From the NCBI RefSeq assembly GCF_013423485.1, contig NZ_JABFFR010000050.1, positions 1-64,000 on the forward strand: a DNA stretch of 64,000 nt, in the 5' to 3' direction. Below the pieces are notes generated by a model. That model had not been told where the DNA came from. It made no database searches and saw nothing but the letters and a program-made list of their open reading frames with translations. The position numbers were made by a program, and so were the translations under genes. The stretch comes from Azospirillum oleiclasticum. Lineage in GTDB: Bacteria; Pseudomonadota; Alphaproteobacteria; Azospirillales; Azospirillaceae. Positions 61,050 to 64,000 of this stretch are shown piece by piece. Position 1 is the first letter of the stretch. Each line of letters opens with the position of its first letter.

Positions 61050-63689
61050 ATGGGGATCGAAGCGGCGGCCAGGACCGGCGGTATTCAGCCAGCCCGGAGC
61101 GGTCGATCTTTTCGCATCCGCGAAAAGCTTCTTGTGTCGTTTGGCGGCATCGCACTTCTCGTCGTGGCCAGCGGCGGGGTCGGCTGGTTGTCTTATGACG
61201 TGATTTCCGAAAAACTTTCGACAATTACCGGAGAAAGCGTTCCGGCCATGGTGGCCGCCGACCAGCTGGCGACGGAGAGCGCCCGCGTGGTGGCCCTGGC
61301 CCCGCAGCTGAGCGCGGCGACGACCGAGGCCGATCGCAACGCCGCGCTGGCCGCCATCCGCGAGCGCAGCGCGATCCTGCGCGAGACGCTCGGCACTCTG
61401 GCGTCCCTGAACGTGGATTCCGAGGCGCTGGCGCGCGCGCGGCAGGGGGCGGACGCCATCCTTGGCAATCTGGACCGGCTGTCGTCCATGGTCGAATCGC
61501 GGATCGTGGCGAGCGGCCAGATCAGCGCCGCCCTGCAGCAGGTGGACGCCGCCCACCGCGGCTTCTCCGAGGCGCTCGACCCGCGCATCAACGCGGTCAG
61601 CAACCGCCAGACCCAATCGATGAAGAGCATGGAGGAGACGGTCCGCGCCGCCGTGAAGATGCTGGGCACCGACCGGCGCGACCAGCTCATCGCCGTGTTC
61701 GAGCTGCGCGAGGCCTCCCGCAGCGTGCTGGACGCGCTGCGCCGGCTGCAGTCCGCCACCAACGTCGACGAGGTGCGCGAACAGTTCTCCGTCTTCGTGC
61801 GCAGCATCAAGCCGCTGACCGAAGGGGTGAAGACCGCCCGCAAGCTGGATTGGTTCACCCGCTCGCCCTCGGCGGAGGAGCTGCCCAAGGCGGTCGATCT
61901 GATGCTGGCGACCGGCGCCTCCGGCACCTCGCTGTTCGACCTGCGCGAACGCTCGCTGGACCCGTCGTTGACGTCGATGGACCGCACCGTCGCGCTGGAG
62001 AAGGTGACCGACCGGGTGGACGCGGTCGCCAACGCCTATCAGCTCATCGAGTCGCTGACGGTGCAGCTCCTCGGCTTCGTGAAAGCCGAGTTCATCGTCG
62101 GCGCCATGGATTTCGAGCAACAGATCGGCAACAGCATCTTGTCGGCCAGCAACGACCAGGCGGCGGTGCGGCGGATGCTGGAGCTGGCGTCCTACGGCAA
62201 CGACCTCGCCGGCATCCTCAACGCCGCGGCCAGCGCGCCCACCACCGACGCGGTGGCGATGCTGGGCGAGCGCTTCGCCCAGGTGAGCACGGTGTTCGAC
62301 GCTCTGCTCGGCGCGCTGAAGGGGTCCGACGACGCCCGTGTGCTGGAGGCCGGGCGCAAGCTCGCCGAACTCGGCCGCGGCAACGACACCATCTTCGGCC
62401 GCCGAATCGGGGTGCTGGCCACCCAGGCGAGCGAGCTGGCCCTGCTCGCCGGCAATGTGCAGGCCGTGGTCGGGCTGGACCAGACGGTCCGGGCGCTGAC
62501 CGACGCCGCCAAGGCCGGCGTCGCCCAGTCGTCCAAGGACGCCGACGCCACGCTGGCGCAGGGCCGGCTGTGGCAGGTGCTGCTGGCCGCCGTCAGCATC
62601 GTCGCCTCGCTGCTGATCGTCTGGCTGGTGGTGCAGCGGCAGGTGGCCGGGCGCCTCACCGCGCTGGCGGGCACCATGCGCGAGGTCGCCGGCGGCAAGC
62701 TCGACGCGGACATCCGCGCCGACGGCCGCGACGAGGTGTCGGAGATGGCGCAGGCGCTGCTGGTGTTCCGCGACACCGCCCGCGAGGTGGAGGCCGCCAA
62801 CGCGCGCGCCGAATCCGAACGGCGCCGCGCCGCCCAGGAGCGCCACGCCGCCATGATGGCGCTGGCCGACGACCTGGAGCGCAGCATCAAGGGCGTGGTC
62901 TCCACCCTGTCCACCCGCGCCGACCAGATGCACCGGATGGCGAACGAGATGAAGGAGTCGGCCGAGCAGAACCGCTCGGAGGCCTCGGAGGCCGCCGCCA
63001 CCGCCGACCAGACCCGCAGCAACGTGCAGACCGTGTCGGTGGCCGCGCACGAGCTGTCCTCCTCGATCAGCGAGATCGGGCGGCAGGTGTCGGACAGCGC
63101 CAAGTTCGCGGCGCAGGCCTCCGGCCAGGCCCGCCGCACCGACGAGATCGTGCAGACCCTGAAGGGCTCGGCCGAGCAGATCGGCAAGGTGGTCGACCTC
63201 ATCAACGCCATCGCCAGCCAGACCAACCTTCTCGCGCTGAACGCCACCATCGAGGCGGCGCGGGCGGGCGAGGCCGGCAAGGGCTTCGCGGTGGTCGCCA
63301 ACGAGGTCAAGGGCCTCGCCAGCCAGACCGCCAAGGCGACCGAGCAGATCGCGCTGCAGATCGGCTCCATGCAGGCGGTCACCTCGGAGGCCGCGGGCGC
63401 CATCCGCACGATCGTGGAGACCATCGGCACCATCAACGACATCGCGTCCGGCATCGCCGCCGCGGTGGAGGAGCAGGAGGCCGCGACCCGCGAGATCGCC
63501 CGCAACGTCGAGCAGGCGGCCCAGGGCACCCAGACGCTGAGCCGCAGCATGGAGACGGTGTCGTCCGCCGCCTCCCGCACCGGAGCCAGCGCCAGCCAGG
63601 TGCTGGGCGCGTCGGCCGACGTGTCGCAGCAGGCCGAAACGCTGGGCCACGACATCGACGCCGTGCTCAAGCAGATCCGCAGCGCGTAA
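61050..63689 (+). CDS. Methyl-accepting chemotaxis protein with a large helical sensor domain
   Basis: 879 residues, longer than a typical MCP (500-650). ATG at 61050 after AGAGGGGGG. First helix near residues 27-48 (LLVSFGGIALLVVASGGVGW), then about 455 periplasmic residues that are almost wholly helical and heptad-like, reminiscent of TorS-type or HBM-type bundles. A second helix near residues 506-527 (VLLAAVSIVASLLIVWLVV) is followed by a HAMP domain (MREVAGGKLDADIRADGRDE) and the signalling domain with the hairpin tip EQIGKVVDLINAIASQTNLL, ALNATIEAARAGEAGKGFAV and VANEVKGLA. No C-terminal CheR-binding pentapeptide. Ligand unknown. Confidence 0.94.
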   Translation: MGIEAAARTGGIQPARSGRSFRIREKLLVSFGGIALLVVASGGVGWLSYDVISEKLSTITGESVPAMVAADQLATESARVVALAPQLSAATTEADRNAALAAIRERSAILRETLGTLASLNVDSEALARARQGADAILGNLDRLSSMVESRIVASGQISAALQQVDAAHRGFSEALDPRINAVSNRQTQSMKSMEETVRAAVKMLGTDRRDQLIAVFELREASRSVLDALRRLQSATNVDEVREQFSVFVRSIKPLTEGVKTARKLDWFTRSPSAEELPKAVDLMLATGASGTSLFDLRERSLDPSLTSMDRTVALEKVTDRVDAVANAYQLIESLTVQLLGFVKAEFIVGAMDFEQQIGNSILSASNDQAAVRRMLELASYGNDLAGILNAAASAPTTDAVAMLGERFAQVSTVFDALLGALKGSDDARVLEAGRKLAELGRGNDTIFGRRIGVLATQASELALLAGNVQAVVGLDQTVRALTDAAKAGVAQSSKDADATLAQGRLWQVLLAAVSIVASLLIVWLVVQRQVAGRLTALAGTMREVAGGKLDADIRADGRDEVSEMAQALLVFRDTAREVEAANARAESERRRAAQERHAAMMALADDLERSIKGVVSTLSTRADQMHRMANEMKESAEQNRSEASEAAATADQTRSNVQTVSVAAHELSSSISEIGRQVSDSAKFAAQASGQARRTDEIVQTLKGSAEQIGKVVDLINAIASQTNLLALNATIEAARAGEAGKGFAVVANEVKGLASQTAKATEQIALQIGSMQAVTSEAAGAIRTIVETIGTINDIASGIAAAVEEQEAATREIARNVEQAAQGTQTLSRSMETVSSAASRTGASASQVLGASADVSQQAETLGHDIDAVLKQIRSA

Positions 63690-63713
63690 GCGCCGCGCCG
63701 CTTCCGAAACGGG

Positions 63714-63748
63714 AACGCCCCGGAGCCGCAGGGTTCCGGGGCGTTTTC
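63714..63748 (+). terminator. Rho-independent terminator of the chemoreceptor gene
   Basis: 11-bp stem AACGCCCCGGA / TCCGGGGCGTT with a 10-nt loop, then TTC; 24 bases after the stop. The best classical terminator in the window. Confidence 0.85.
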
Positions 63749-63913
63749 ATGTCCCCGCCTCCAAGGTCCGGGGTGTGTCTGGACGCGGCTTGGTGCCACA
63801 TCCGGTTGTTCTTGCACAAATAATGTGACGGAGCATCCCGGAAAATACCTCTTGCGTTTCTCGTGTTTTTTTGCAGGACAAATATCTCGTGCAACTTTCG
63901 CATTCGGCAGCCT

Positions 63914-64000
63914 ATGTCCAATCGGAACTTTGCCAACAGGGTTGCCGGGACTTATGCCCTCGTCGGCACGCTCTGGATTCTCGTCGGAAGCCAGACGGCC
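63914..64000 (+). CDS. Start of a membrane sensor protein (truncated by window end)
   Basis: ATG at 63914 opens a frame that stays open to the last base: MSNRNFANRVAGTYALVGTL then WILVGSQTA. The YALxGxLWIL pattern is the first membrane helix seen at the N-terminus of many alphaproteobacterial PAS/GGDEF/EAL or histidine-kinase proteins. The upstream 120 bases are AT-rich and lie after a terminator, fitting a new transcription unit. Only 29 codons are visible, so the family is a guess. Confidence 0.5.
   Translation, partial: MSNRNFANRVAGTYALVGTLWILVGSQTA

Overview
This is a GC-rich (roughly 68-70% by eye) chromosomal window of an alphaproteobacterium. Azospirillum or a close relative in the Rhodospirillales is the best guess. 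The reasons are the rph-rdgB-hemW block divergent from hrcA-grpE, the dnaK-dnaJ pair, dnaX-ybaB-recR next to a small SRP RNA gene, a COQ7-type hydroxylase, and dense two-component, GGDEF and chemoreceptor genes. Taxonomy is inferred from gene content and protein style; no search was run.

Layout. 1-2.1 kb: end of etfB, etfA and a methyltransferase. 2.15-4.5 kb: a decayed accessory patch (a 67-nt structured repeat, an IS110-type transposase remnant and a frameshifted DUF927 gene) beside the 3' end of a tRNA-Leu(CAA) gene. 4.6-10.5 kb: dsbB-coq7, an HNH nuclease, an esterase, gluQ, a Nudix hydrolase and two single-domain response regulators. 11.2-16.9 kb: the prkA-yeaH-spoVR stress operon followed by CBS and DUF2934 genes. 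16.9-26.5 kb: a TetR regulator divergent from a nine-kilobase operon for uptake and CoA-dependent breakdown of an unknown carboxylic acid (Liv-type ABC transporter, acyl-CoA ligase, enoyl-CoA hydratase, thiolase). 26.5-31 kb: a 1089-residue autotransporter and a CaiB-type CoA transferase. 31-42 kb: hemW-rdgB-rph, hrcA-grpE, several small genes and dnaK-dnaJ. 42-47.4 kb: membrane proteins, a diguanylate cyclase and a sensor kinase. 47.4-57.7 kb: argG, an AAA/DUF4143 ATPase with a foreign-looking end, aqpZ, a phytase-like esterase, pgi, a catalase-like/MpaB-like pair and terC. 57.7-64 kb: recR, ybaB, dnaX, SRP RNA, a large chemoreceptor and the start of a membrane sensor gene.

Most of the window is ordinary core genome. 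The most useful observations are: two 67-nt repeats with compensatory stem changes; three frameshifts in the DUF927 remnant; matching heat-shock-like promoters before hrcA and dnaK, with no visible CIRCE element; overlapping divergent promoters for the TetR-controlled catabolic cluster; a hairpin ending three bases before argG; and a perfect 12-bp inverted repeat across the start of the AAA/DUF4143 gene, whose 3' end is strongly AT-rich. I did not find CRISPR arrays, prophage or a clear new defence system.
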